DNA of 64,000 nucleotides from Molanna angustata (lineage: Eukaryota > Arthropoda > Insecta > Trichoptera > Molannidae): contig OY754973.1 of NCBI GenBank assembly GCA_963576475.1, forward strand, positions 8,082,052-8,146,051. The letters are read 5' to 3'. Position numbers and translations under genes: made by a program. Below are positions 24,572-36,540 of this stretch, in pieces. Below the pieces are notes generated by a model. The model was given only the letters and a program-made list of their open reading frames with translations. It was not told the DNA's origin and did no database searches. Each line of letters begins with the position of its first letter. Within the stretch, counting starts at the first letter, position 1.

Positions 24572-25704
24572 CAGGGCCGGATAAACAAGTTTTTGCGCCC
24601 AGAGCAATATATTTCAAACCGCCCCCCCCCCCTCCTTCTCAAATGTTTGGAATTTCAATATTATATTATGCAGTATATTATGCAATATTATACAGTAAAA
24701 ATCAATATATTAATATAAACCAAAGAACAAAAATAAATTATAATTCTACCTATTCCTATTCATGTATGTACCGTATCCTGAGAAGTAGGCATTTTAAACT
24801 AAAACCTTAGGTCTTACAATTTTTAAAGTATTGGATCATCACATAAACCGTTTAAAGTAAAATATAATTTAAAAGTCCTTTTAACTATCTCAAGTATTAT
24901 GTAAATAAACTAAACTTAATAACTAATGTTAACACTAAAAATATCATAAAAACTATTTTTAATTAAAAAAAACTCAATATAACTATCAAATTCCAGTAAA
25001 AATTTAAAATCACACCAAACTTAAAATAAAAAAAAACAAATCGCGATTCTAATTAACACAAAACACTAAATAAGTTCTTGGTATAATAAATACCTACATA
25101 AATTAATATTAATAAAACGAGGTATGCCAATGAATTTTACACAAAACAGCACACGAAATCTCCCAATGATTTCGATACACTTTGCCGACTAGTATTCCAT
25201 CTAGTTATAGGTATATATTAAAATCTATGGTCTATACTAGACTCGTAAAAAATATGGACACGTGTTAACATTTGACATCAGACAGAAGAGAGAGATAGAA
25301 ACAATAATATATGAATATTTGAAAGAGTCAGGTGACGAGTCGGCGACCGATATCAAGAAAATAAGTAAGTATGTCGCTAAAGTCGAAAGGGAAAACTTCA
25401 CTGAAATTATCATAACATTTCTAAAGAACTTCGTTTCCCTTTTTTAGAAAACCTTGCTATTAGTTGCTGACAGGTTCCGCTTATTTAAACGGCTTATGTA
25501 GTTTCATTAACAAGCAATAAGAGTTCTTAGTATAATGTATAATTAAAGTTACTGTGGCGTGTAGCATCTGGAATGTTTTCAAACACGCCGCTATCATCTC
25601 ATATGAAATTCATTATGAAGCGCCCGGGCGATTTCAGACAGGGGGGCGCTGGCTTCATTATGTAGATAATTTAACACTTTAGCAAGTAAATTATTAGAAT
25701 GATT

Positions 25705-25753
<49 letters not shown>

Positions 25754-25986
25754 CGACTATATATGTTTACGAATAACACGGTAATAGACGGACAAGATAT
25801 AACACCGCAGAATTTTATCATACAAACCATTACGCCGTGTCCCTTTCGGGGAAGGCAGAGAGAACCGAGTGCCATACCTGGGGAATTTTTGATTTATATA
25901 ATTAACATTTTAGGATTTTAAGCGCCCTTTTTAGACAAGCGCCCTGATTTCTTGTTCCGGGTTGTTCTATGATTTATCCGGCCCTG
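24572..25986. mobile_element. Non-autonomous hAT element, 1415 bp
   Basis: Its termini are CAGGGCCGGATAAA and, inverted at the other end, TTTATCCGGCCCTG. A perfect 8-bp target duplication TCCAAAAT lies at 24564-24571 and 25987-25994. CAGGG ends plus an 8-bp duplication are the hAT signature. There is no transposase ORF. Inside are C-rich tracts, a (TG)n tract at 25711-25750 and, at 25829-25877, a second copy of the LINE-D tail (CCGTGTCCCTTTCGGGGAAG). Confidence 0.93.
25711..25750. repeat. (TG)n microsatellite
   Basis: About 19 TG units inside the hAT element. Confidence 0.95.
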
Positions 25987-26570
25987 TCCAAAATTCTTGC
26001 ATACATCTTACCAACTGAGCTTAGCAAACTTATGGCTCTATAGTTTTTGCAGTCAAGCTTCGATCCTTTACCTTTGTACAAGGGGACCACGACTGCATTT
26101 CTCCAGTCTGAAGGAGTGCGTCCTGCTTCCCAACATTTGTTGAAAAGAGAGTGACACCACTCCAACATCTGATCGCCGCCATACTTTATAAGTTCAGCTG
26201 ATACACTGTCATACCCAGCAGCTTTTCCCGCTTTCGCGTGTTTAACTGCTTCAAACACTTCGTCTTTCGTAATTTCATCATTTTCATCTTCGTATACTTG
26301 CCATGCTCTCTGATTCATGTCACCACTCAAACCGCAATCATACAGCTCCTTGAAGTATTCTTTCCATCGTTCTTTTACGCCATCTTCATCCATAATTAAT
26401 TTTCCATCTTTATCATTTATACCTTGCGATACTTTGACACTTCCATTTTTTCTTTTCGCCACGCCTTTTCAGAACATTTTCATGTTACCAGGAAAGTCAT
26501 TGGCTATTTTCAGGCTTTCTTTCTCTTTCAGAAAATCTTTTTCTCTTTTTACAATATCTTTTACCATTTT
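25987..26570 (-). pseudogene. LINE-D linker and reverse transcriptase N-terminal part
   Basis: The minus strand encodes WKEYFKELYDCGLSGD, then DEVFEAVKHAKAGKAAGYDS, WRNAVVVPLYKGKGSK and CKNYRAISLLSSVGKMYARI. These are reverse transcriptase blocks 0-2 before motif A. Two in-frame stops lie upstream (near 26472 and 26571). Removing the hAT with one copy of its target duplication (1423 bp) joins this frame to 24332-24571 exactly. Confidence 0.88.
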
Positions 26571-27622
26571 TTAACATTCTTTATACTTCTCTTTTGCTCT
26601 TTCTTCACTGTTAGATCCTTTCGCAGCTATTAATGCCATCCATGCTTTTTTCTTCTCACCCACAACAAATTTTACTCTCTCATTCCACCATGCGTCGCCT
26701 TTCTTTCCGCCTCTTTTAGCAACACCACAAACTCTCTCTGCAGTCTTACATACGGTCTCTTTCAAGGTCGTCCATGCTTCTTCGATGATTCCTTTACTGT
26801 CTTTAGCTAAAAGAAGTTTGCTTCCGATATCTTTCACATATCGTTTTCTTACATTCTCATCTTGCAGCCTTTCCACTTTGGTTCGCTTCGGTGGATCACT
26901 ACGGTGGGTTTTTGAGCGCCAACCGGTGAACAGATCAATTTTGGATATCACCAAGTAATGGTCTGTTTCCAGCTCCGCGCCCCTATACACCCTAGTATCC
27001 ACTGTCGCTTTCCTCAGTGCGGCGTCCACACATACATAATCAATTATCGACCTTTCGTTCCCTCTTTGCCATGTATACTGGTGAACTCTTTTGTGGCTGA
27101 ATACAGTATTCGCCACAAATAGATTTCCTTCCGTACAGACTTCTAGAAGTCTCTTACCATTTTCATTCACTCTACTATCACCGTGGGGACCAAGAACAGA
27201 CTCAAAATCTTTCCGACGGACGCCCACCCAACCATTAAGATCTCCAGCCAGAATCACTCTTTCATTATCTTTTTTCATTTTCATTATTTCAGTCAGCCTG
27301 TTCCAGAATTCATCCTTTTCACTTTCGCTATCGGAGTTCACAGGTGCGTATCCATAATTAGAAACACGCTTGTAATTCCAATCTTCAGCCTTACCCACAT
27401 CAGTCTAGACCATTCAAGCTTGTACTCTTTCATACACGTCCCCATTCGTTTCGCTAGAATCAGCCCGACTCCCTTGCATGCAAAATCGTCACTCTTCACA
27501 CCCGACCAAAGCTCTATCATACCATCGTTTCTTACGTTCATCACTTTACCTTTCTTTTTTGTTTCACTTACACACATAATATCAATCTGTTTCTCTTTCA
27601 TCACGTCACACATTTCGTTCAT
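26571..27622 (-). pseudogene. LINE-D apurinic-type endonuclease
   Basis: The N-terminal part (27338-27622) has DIMCVSETKKK and KGVGLILAKR. After a frameshift near 27380-27398 the rest (26571-27398) has VILAGDLNGWVG, TWQRGNERSIIDYVCVD and TDHYLVISKI. VILAGDLN, the SxIDYV block and the final DH are the conserved elements of APE-like endonucleases that nick the target. An ATG near 27622 begins the visible frame. Nothing upstream resembles ORF1, so the element is probably 5' truncated. Confidence 0.88.
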
Positions 27623-27693
27623 CTTTCTATTTTTTTACTTTTATTTTTCTCTATTAAGGAAAATAAAAGTAAAAAAATAATAAAAATACAATA

Positions 27694-28485
27694 CTAAGGT
27701 AAGGCGCGCATGGAAGCTTAAATTTATCGGCCGATAATAATCGGCCGATCGGTTCTAACGCGCGTGGAAGCTTATAGAATCGTACGATTGGAAATAACAC
27801 GGCGGTCAACATTCATATATTTAAAATACAATATGCATATTATTATTTATATTCATAAGTTTTAATACCTATATGATTAGAAATATGGATTTTTTTGAGG
27901 TAGCATGTGTTTGTTCTCTTGTCCTCAAAATGCGTAAAAAGAAACGTCAAAAAATTACTGGGTTCATCCGCTAATAAGTGCTATATTACCGAAAGGACAA
28001 TTTGTCCGGTCCTACGAAGATTTAAGATCACACCTTGAGGAGTTTTTTAAGTACACCAACCAGTTATTAAAATTTCGCTTATCTCCAACCACAATTTTTG
28101 CTTAATTTGGCGGTCACTATATTTTTTTAATTTTTAATCATACTATGAAGGACGTGCTTCAACTAATATAATTAAATGTTCGGAATCAATATTTATTTCA
28201 TACATATTTTCTGACATTTTGTTTGACAACGTACTTCTCGATCTACTGCGCTCGGACGATTAAATTATCGGTGAGCAAGCGCCATGCGCGCTCTGTCATA
28301 CAACGGGATTGGTTACAAAAAATCGGCCGATCTCGATCGGCCGATTTTTTTGTGTCTCGTCACAGATTTTTACATCGGCCGATTCTTTAAGCTTTTATGC
28401 GCGCTCTTATATGTAATTCGTATGTTGTAGCTCACCGATAATTAATCGGCCGATGAAATTAGATTCCATGCGCGCCTACCTCAGT
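27694..28485. mobile_element. PIF/Harbinger-like DNA transposon relic
   Basis: Ends match as inverted repeats: AGGTAAGGCGCGCATGGAA left, AGGTAGGCGCGCATGGAA as the complement of the right. ATCGGCCGAT, itself a palindrome, occurs several times near both ends. A 48-codon frame at 27959-28105 reads WVHPLISAILPKGQFVRSYE then DLRSHLEEFFKYTNQLLKF; the WVHP...LR.H...FF.Y order is the N-terminal signature of Harbinger transposases. The flanking trinucleotides (CTA, CAG) do not match, so a target duplication is not shown. Confidence 0.65.
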
Positions 28486-28974
28486 CAAAAACAATAATCA
28501 TGATCTACAATATACAGTACACTTGCAACCATCAATTATATGATGACATGAATCAGAGAGCTGTTGATATCGATTAAATTACTTGTTCTGGAGTAGTTTG
28601 TGAAATTAACGTACACACTACACACAGTTAATAATTGTTTTTATGTACACTCATATGAATGTACACTCAAATTAAAAACCGGATGAGGTGTGCGGGGGTT
28701 AATAATTACGGGAATTCGGGGAAATAAATTTAGGAATTTTGGACAAACACACACACACACACACACAAGCATACCAGTAAAAGCAGTTGTATTGCTGTCG
28801 TGTGCTTTGTACCATAATAATTTATGTATTAATACTTCCTGCTTCTGTGTACCACGCCGTATCCTTATTTGAATATTTTTGTGCAATTTCATGGTGTTTT
28901 AAATATGAATATCTCTGAAGAGTAAAGATAATTGATTTATCTCTTAAAAAATATATTTTTTGGAATAAAACGAA
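28486..28974. other. Unassigned, with short (AC)n tract
   Basis: 28744-28768 is an (AC)n run. Nothing else is recognised. Confidence 0.5.
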
Positions 28975-29325
28975 AACCTTTATTAGTTACTCAGCCTCTT
29001 ATTGAGTCCAATATTGGACAAAGGCCTCCCGCTTGGACTTCCACTAGTCTCTATCCTATGCCATTCAGGACCTGCCACTTTTTTATCATCGGACCATCTG
29101 GTCTGGGCCTTCCCACGCTTCTGCTTCCCGTTCTTGGCCTCCAGTCCATCACAATTTTTGTCCATCGTCCATCTGACATCTGAGATATATGACCCGCCCA
29201 ACTCCACTTTAACTCCGCTATTATTTTGGCCACATCCGCTACTCCTGTGTTCTTCCTAATCCATTCATTAGTTTTGTGGTCCCTTAGCGAGATATTCAAC
29301 ATTCTTCTTTCTTAGTAAATGCGGA
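28975..29325 (-). pseudogene. LINE C-terminal stub (RTE-like)
   Basis: The minus strand gives MLNISLRDHKTNEWIRKNTG, then LKWSWAGHISQMSDGRW and VMDWRPRTGSRSVGRP, ahead of RWSDD. It is the same protein region as 13795-14075 but from a distinct subfamily. Confidence 0.8.
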
Positions 29326-30282
29326 TGTTTCAAAGCCGTAAGTGAGCACAGGGAGTACACAATCCGTAAGTGAGCACAGGGAGTACACAAACCTTTATTA
29401 GAGATTAGGAACCGGATTTATTTATGTATGTGTACTATTTTTAAATTTTTTTATACCCTTTAAAAATAATATCTATGATAGATACCTACAATACAATCAG
29501 TGGCGCTACAACCCATCGTGGGTCCTGGCCTCCTCCGATACCTAGGTACATTTTATTTTGTAAGGATAAGGATAAAAATTAAGATAAATATTTCTAATAT
29601 GAGAATGCTTTTGGAATATGTTTTGCATTTTTTGGTTTTGCATACATAAAATAAATTTTTAATTTCATTGTGAACGCTAATAAATATTTGTTTAATTAGT
29701 GACTTTAAAGTAAATATACGTATATAGATGTATTCGAAATTTTTAAAATATGCCTAGTTTAATATTTCTTGTTTTACTCTACAATTATTTTTTTAAGATT
29801 TTCGTGCAATATTTTTTTATGCATTAATGTAAATAAAACATTGATACTTAATCAAAACAAGTCAATCATAAAAAAGAGAACACACTATTAAAATTATTCT
29901 TCTCATTGAAATGAATTAAAAAAATATTTCAAACCAGTCCGTAGATTGTTAACATTCATACTGCCAATCTCAAACATATACTGTCAAACGCAGTTGTTTA
30001 ATACAGCAAACAAATTCAAATACAAAGCATACATAGTCTATTGTGAAACGATATAAATGGTAGATACTTAAGCAATTACTCTAAGTTTGTATATATACCT
30101 AGTACAAAATTGTTCAATTTTATAAAAATATCAAATGAGCCAACCTGGAAACTTTATCATACATTATCATCGGAAATAAAATGGTCGGTATGTAAGTTCA
30201 ATTGCAAAATTCCTAAAAAGAAGTTTAATAAAAGTGTGTAAAAGATTTATTAGTTTGATATTTTGAGTTTGTTTGTTTGTTT
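29326..30282. other. Unassigned AT-rich sequence
   Basis: 29335-29390 holds two tandem copies of a 27-bp word (CGTAAGTGAGCACAGGGAGT...). 29498-29540 (GTGGCGCTACAACCCATCGT) resembles the LINE stub at 59822. Nothing else is seen. Confidence 0.5.
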
Positions 30283-30470
30283 GTTTTTTTTTCTTTTTTT
30301 TTTTAAATGAATATGTCCTTGTTAAACAAGTACATATACATCTTCCTACGTTCCCTAAAATAAGCATAAATGCTTGTGCTATAGGTGAACTAAATCGGTC
30401 GAGGCAGGATTCGAACTCGCGACCACTGGATTACTAACCCAGCGCGCTAACCGCTCTGCCATCGACCCAT
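30283..30470 (-). mobile_element. SINE-2 copy (tRNA-derived)
   Basis: The minus-strand head is GATGGCAGAGCGGTTAGCGC (box A) with GAGTTCGAATCCTGCCTCGA (box B), then the body CACCTATAGCACAAGCATTT and an A-rich tail at 30283-30305. The anticodon-like loop TTAGTAA would give AGT. It is distinct from SINE-1. Confidence 0.88.
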
Positions 30471-30534
30471 CTAAAACGCAAGGAAAAAATAATTTATTAA
30501 GCGACTTTGTGATTTTTATTTTAAAGTTGAAGTT

Positions 30535-30870
30535 ATTCTGCTGGATGTAGGCCTCTTTCATCTGTCTTCATTTTTCTCTATTCTGTGCCGTTTCAATTCA
30601 TTTCTTTCCGGCGACCACAACAATATCGTCGGCACATCTCGTCTATAGCCGACCGACACCTCTTTTATATTCCCATGGCCTCCACTTTAAGACTTTGGGT
30701 GTACATCTTGAATTTGGCTGCCTGGCCACGTGCCCTGCCCATTGCCATTTCAATTTTGCGATCCGATCCATGATATCAGCGACTTTTGTTCGGCGTCTGA
30801 TTTCTGTATTTGTAATTATATCCCTCAGACTTATGCTCAACATTTGCTGCTCCATGGATCGTTGCGCGCA
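30535..30870 (-). pseudogene. LINE C-terminal stub (RTE-like)
   Basis: The minus strand has MLSISLRDIITNTEIRRRTK, then IAKLKWQWAGHVARQ and VLKWRPWEYKRGVGR. It is closest to the stub at 13795 and in the same orientation; the + strand begins CTGCTGGATGTAGGCC in both. Confidence 0.8.
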
Positions 30871-32106
30871 TTTTAATTTGTGGACAGTATTTTATGGTCA
30901 GGGACATTGTTTCCAAACCATATGTCATCAGGTTTCCAAACAATATGTTTGGAGTTTACATAAACAAAACTTAAAATTGGAATTTTCGTAAATAGCAGTT
31001 TTTTGCAATGCCAGCCAACAGTTTCAAGTCAAATCAACACCATAAAAATACAAAAAGAAATTGTTAGCAAGTAGCCAGGATCTCGCTGTAAGTATAACAA
31101 GCAAAAATTTGCCAAGTTTACATTAATGGAAAACAAAGTTTTATGAAAAAAATTCCCGCCTTGCAAAAATTCTCAGTCATTCTCTGAGAGATATTGATTT
31201 TAGAAGTACCTAATCTCATTTAGAGGCCCAGATGCTCCCACAATTGCTTCGATCCTCGATGAAAGCCAGTGTCAAAGAATACCAAAACGTGAGAAATATA
31301 AGTACCTGCAGAATTTTGACTAACACATAATCTAGGAATGTTTTCATAATGCATGTATATTGATTTAATGCCTGATAAATATTTAAGTAGTTTGGTGTTA
31401 GGTCAAGTAACACTTAACAAGTTAAGTGGACAGGTGTTAGTAGCGAGTCAAAAGCCGCGCAGCAGGACGAGCGGGTAGGTACGCGAAGGGTATTACTTGC
31501 TGGAGAAATGGAAAGTCATCTATTTCGTTCCGGCTAAAATTGGTGCGTTCCTATTCCACTTTGTCCAAGCTGATATTCTATAACGGTTAAATAGGAAGGT
31601 TCCTATTTAGGCACGTTCTTACTCCAAGTAAGTCACGCATTAGTTCAATTCCTTATTCTATAACCAAATTTAAGTCTAATCAACTGTCAAAACGTTCTTT
31701 ATTTTAGTTCGCACTTAATTGGAGGCGTACTTGTTATTTTCACAGCAGTTCGGAATATGTTAGCTAAATTAAAAATACCTATCAGTTTTGTACAGAAAAA
31801 ATGGATAATTTACACGTATTGCATTATGTTGAAAATAATAACCAAAGAATATTAGTACAGATCAATCGAAAGAGGCTGGTAATTGACAATACAACAGGCA
31901 ACAATAACATCTAGGCAATGGATATTCGTCAATACGAAATGTTGTCACATATTAAAAAGTGTGGACAGCACTCAATAAATTTTCCAGTAAATATTCGATA
32001 ATAACCAAATTAGTACTTGGTTGAATAATTTTAATAGAAATAGCTATAAACTAATGAAATAAAAAATGACGAAATGTACTAAATTTGAAAACCCAAAACA
32101 CCACCA
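30871..32106. other. No feature seen
   Basis: AT-rich sequence without supported genes or repeats. Confidence 0.5.
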
Positions 32107-32668
32107 TTTTTACTCTCTCACTAACCCAAGGGGATATAGTGGGGAGTTATGATTTCGCAATTTTTAAGGCTATTTATTTTATTGCAGATTATCAACTAGT
32201 ATCATGCTGAGATTGTATTCTGAAAGTTTCGTCACAATGTATCTGTGTGTGTGTGTGTGCTATGTACGGCGTGTTTATTTTACTTTATCGATTATAGACT
32301 AAAGCACTCATTCGATTCTTTTCAAATTTTGCAAATATGTATATCTAATACTCGCTTAGATCCCATTACGTTTTGAAGGATATCTGAATATTGCTCATTT
32401 TTTTAACTGTCAAATATTTCAAAGTGACCCCAAGCTCAGGAAAATTAAAATTTGAAATTTTTATTCTCAAATTGGTAAAAAGGCACATCACTTTCATAAA
32501 ATGGCACTGAAGAGTTATCAAGTTTTCATAATAAAATATTTAAATAAAAAATAATTTAACAAACTCATTTCGTGAAAATGCTGAGTAATTTCCATACAAA
32601 ATTTGAATAATTTATACAATGACTTGTTAGTGAGGAGTTTAGCGTTGGCCACAACCCACTCGTTTTAA
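32107..32668 (+). mobile_element. HINE-A copy 3
   Basis: Full length. It has a TGTGTGTGTGTGTGTG block near 32243. The 3' inner motif GTTAGTGAGGAGT at 32626 is an exact inverse of ACTCCTCACTAAC, followed by the hairpin GTTGGCCACAAC and CCCACTCG. This is the best-preserved 3' end of the family. Confidence 0.8.
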
Positions 32669-33899
32669 ATTATTGTTTGTACCTAAGGTTTGTACATATG
32701 CTTATACATATTTTTATGCATTACTTTTCAAGTGAAAATCTATTAATAGTTATTAGTTATTTGTTATATTACCTTTCGTGGTAAATTTATACCTTTATTT
32801 TATAAAAAAACTTGGTTTTATTTTTAATAAATAAATAAAATAAAGAATATTGGGCCAGATTTTCAAAAGATATGGAACATGATTTATATGATGAACAAAG
32901 CGTGCACTGTATTAGGGTGTCATAGACAATTGGTTTGGAAAATCCAACATTTGTCGTAACATTGACGGTAAGGTTAGAATATATAAGACATGCGTTTGAC
33001 TGATCATGACTGCACTGTTCGGACCAAAGCACTTCTTAGTACATCAGAAATAAAGGTCTCGAGATCTGTCGCTGGAACAACCCTTCGAGATTGTGTCCGA
33101 AACGTCGATATATGAAAAATGTGTAACATAGAAGATTCTATTTGGTCATCCTCCACCCGGAAAACCACCTAAGAAATGGAAGAACAGTTGGATTTCATCA
33201 TCTCAGGGAGCATACTTTCTGTATCACAGACCGTACGGTCAGTTAAAATAGAGGAAGGTGATACTTTCATCTCATATTCCTATATTACATAGGTGTTTGT
33301 AATAATTCCTTTTGTTCATTCATTCATTTCCGTGTCCAGACCCTATATGCGCCCTCTCCAATATTTTGCGGCCGACACAGCCTTGTCATTTGCAGCCAGG
33401 AGGTCCGCCTCATTGCAAGGCTCCCCCATGAGTGGGCATGCCAGCATTCCTTTTGTTGATCATAAGCTTAATTTGATCAGCCTTTCATGTTTAGATATTA
33501 CAGTTATCTGTCTACCGCACAGCTATCTATGGAGGACATTGATACAAACTCGTTTCGAAATATCGTTAAATAAGATGAAACAGTTTGTTAAATTATCATT
33601 TCATTATTAAAATTGAGTAAACATTGCAGCTGTAATTCTAGAATCTTGAGACCAATTGCAGCGAAGTCTCGAAACTTTGCATGATATCGTTATGAGAAAA
33701 CTAGAGTAATTAAGATTTTGTCCAAATTAATAAGAAGAATAATATTATGGTAGAAGAGGGGTGCAGACACAGAAGCTGGGAGAAGTGAGTTTGGGAAACG
33801 TTAAGTTTTGGTAGCTACTATCTATCTCTATGTATGACGGTCGAAAAGTTTTATTATAACCGCTTTCAATGGTTCACCACTTTTAACGTTGTAAAGATT
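32669..33899. other. Unassigned, with a possible LINE patch
   Basis: 33310-33450 (GCGGCCGACACAGCCTTGTC, AGGTCCGCCTCATTGCAAGG) is GC-rich and retroelement-like, but I could not assign it. 33080-33105 contains TCCGAAACGTCG. Confidence 0.4.
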
Positions 33900-34825
33900 T
33901 TTTATTCTCCACACTATGGAATAGTGGAGAATCATGATTTCACAACTTTTAAGCGTATTTTTTTTACATCAATTTCTCAACGGGTATCATGTAGAGAGTG
34001 CACACTGTGAGTTTCGTCGTGATGTGTTTGTATGTATGGCGGATTATCCTTTTTGTGTCCTCTCTACAGCCCAAACTACAAGTCCGATCGACTTCATATT
34101 AACATCATATGTGTAAAGTGAATAGACCTAGAGCTGATTAGTTTTCCATATATGTCCGTTAATTTCTTCAACTCTATGATTTCATTTTTTCTAAATTTTC
34201 AAAATACTCTCACGGTCTGGAAAATCGAGGTATTTTTATACTGTTTGAAATTTTGATACAACAAAAATGCATTCAAGGATTGTCAAAATTTAAGAAATGG
34301 TTTGCCATATCAATGTGTAGTAAATTTCATATTTGTATGTAAAATGTAAATAACAGAAGTAAAAAAGCTTATGTAAGGGAAAATTGAGTGATCAACTTCA
34401 TATTGATATTGTATGTGTCTCTATAGACAAGTGTATATTTTACTCTCCGCTTCTATCTTCCTCAAGGGGTAGGCAGTGAGAATCGAACACCGCATTCTTC
34501 TATCTTAACACATACATCGCCTCATCAACATTGATACACTGTCTCATACGTGCTCATCTTACTAGTGATGCAATTTTAATTAAAATTTCTCAACAGGTAT
34601 CATATAGAAAATACATACTATGAGTTTCGTGACAATGTTTTTGTGTGTATGGTGTATTGTGTAAACTTTTGTCCTCTGGGAATCTTATGTTTGTTTAAAA
34701 ATCAAATAGAAATGTACTTCATTAAAATGAATTAGAGATTGTCAACCTTTCAAGAAACAAAAATCAACGCATACTTTGGTTGATTGATGTGGGGTATTAG
34801 TGTTGGCCACAACCTACTCGTTTTT
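33900..34825 (+). mobile_element. HINE-B copy 3, uninterrupted
   Basis: It runs from TTCTCCACACTATGGAATAG to GTTGGCCACAACCTACTCG. It serves as the empty-site reference for the copies at 6438 and 50458. The internal segment 34452-34560 (GGGGTAGGCAGTGAGAATCG ... CATCGCCTCATCAACATTG) is homologous to the minus-strand LINE-D tail at 23315-23410. Confidence 0.8.
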
Positions 34826-35224
34826 TTTTTTCAAATTATATTTCTTTGTGACACAGTTTATCCCTGCCATGTTTCGCTATCGAGAATCCCCGCGAAGTAA
34901 AATCTACTCGATGATTTTATACGATAGGCAGAGAGAGTTGAATGTCATATAGATCCTTGTACGCATGCATCGCCTCATCAACATTCATACATCGTCTCAT
35001 ACATGTTCGTCTGTTTTGTTGAAGCTTCTTACATTTCCATCTTTTAGAAAGTCTTTCACATGATCGAGTCATTCTTTTCTTGGACGGCCCCGACATCTAA
35101 TTTCATTCCTATCCGCATTGTTTATTTTCTTGGTCAGGCGTTCCTCATTCTTTTTCCCCATGTGGTCAAGTCATCTCAATGTATTCACTTTCATTCCGTT
35201 GATGACATCTTTCTTTACTTTACA

Positions 35225-35831
35225 TTTTTACTCCTCACTAACCCAAGGGGTTATAGGGGGGATTTACGATTCTGCAATTTTAAGGGTATTTTTTTATTGC
35301 AGATTATCAACTAGTATCATGCTGAGATTGTATTCTGAATGTTTCATCACAATATATATGTGTGTGCAGTGTGTGAGTTATGTACGGCGTGTTTACTTTA
35401 CTTTATCAATTATAGACTAAAGTACTCATTCGATTATTTTCAAATTTGGCAAATATGTATATCTAATACTCGCTTAGACCCCATTAGATTTTGTAGAATA
35501 TCTGAATAGTGCTTCTCATTTTTTTTCACTGTCAAATATTAAAAAGTGATCCCAAGCTCAGGAAACTTGGTACAAATTGGTAAAAATACACACCACTTAC
35601 ATAAAGTGGCATTGAAGACTTATCAAGTTTTCATATTAAAATATTTTATTTATTTAAATTAATTTCTGGCGTTCCACCCGATATCGAGTGATATAGCATT
35701 AAAATGTTTAATTATAATATAATTTTATAAACTCATTTCATGAAAATGCTGAATATTTTACAATCAAAACTTGAATACTTTATAGAATGACTTGTTAGTT
35801 AGGAGTTTAGCGTTGGCCACAACCCAGTCAT
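35225..35831 (+). mobile_element. HINE-A copy 4, inside LINE-D
   Basis: TTTTTACTCCTCACTAACCC to GTTGGCCACAACCCAGTCAT. The LINE-D sequence resumes on both sides, so this insertion fixes the element ends to within a few bases. A 3-bp CAT flanks both sides, but the T-rich context makes a duplication uncertain. Confidence 0.82.
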
Positions 35832-36033
35832 TTCCTTGTATCTTCATTTCATACTCTGTCATATATCGTTCTGATAAAAATCTTTCTGAACGATCTCATT
35901 TTAACTGCATTTATTCTGCTTTCATACGTCTCCTGTTATGTCCACGTTTCACTAGCATACGTCAGGGTCGGGACTACAAAATGCATTGTGAATGGTAACG
36001 TTGGCTTCCTTCGATATATCGCAATCATTCATT

Positions 36034-36290
36034 ATTGATAATTAGTACTTGTTAATTTTTTCGACGGTTAATTCGTGTCGAATCTCCATTATACTAGGTA
36101 TAAATGAAAACACTAATTAGTTTAAGTTTCACTACTTTATTAAAAATTGGCGCTGACCGGTATCAATCTGTTGGAGACCGTCGTCAGAATGCTTCGTCGT
36201 CGTCGATACCGGTCAGTGCCAATTTATAATGAAAAAGTGAAACTTAAAACAAACTAGTTTTTTTATTTATATCCACGATAGTAATTAGGT
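36034..36290. mobile_element. Hairpin element inside LINE-D
   Basis: Arms at about 36119-36162 and 36212-36258 are inverted copies (GTTTCACT...AATTGGCGCTGACCGGTATC). The inner part on the minus strand reads CTGACGACGGTCTCCAACAG then ATTGATACCGGTC. It resembles in style the palindrome at 14272. Confidence 0.65.
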
Positions 36291-36540
36291 ACTTCATTCA
36301 GTCTGTTTGCTGTCATTACTCTTCTTTCAATATCTTTTTCAGTTCGTCCATTAATTTGAAACATACCTACTTCCTAAAGAGAAATATTCATCAAAATGGT
36401 CTAATTGTTATTATTCACACTGTCTTAATTTTCAAATACCAAAACCTTTTTGGAAGAATTCATTCTCAATCCGTTTTGCATACACCATATTATCAAAATA
36501 TTTAGATCTTCAATCCGCTCTTCCATAATATCATATATTT

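Larger units (their letters stand above)
34880..36540 (-). pseudogene. Second LINE-D copy, 3' part, twice interrupted
   Basis: Segments 34880-35224, 35832-36033 and about 36290-36540 align in order with 23298-24090 of the main LINE-D copy, from the SAYPARDMA tail back to the region just C-terminal of the YADD box. It is interrupted by HINE-A copy 4 and by a hairpin element. Every frame is broken. Confidence 0.85.

Noticed and set aside
33060..33130. Hammerhead ribozyme near TCCGAAACGTCG
   Set aside because: The GAAAC word is present, but no CUGANGA core with a pairing stem II is found at the right distance.
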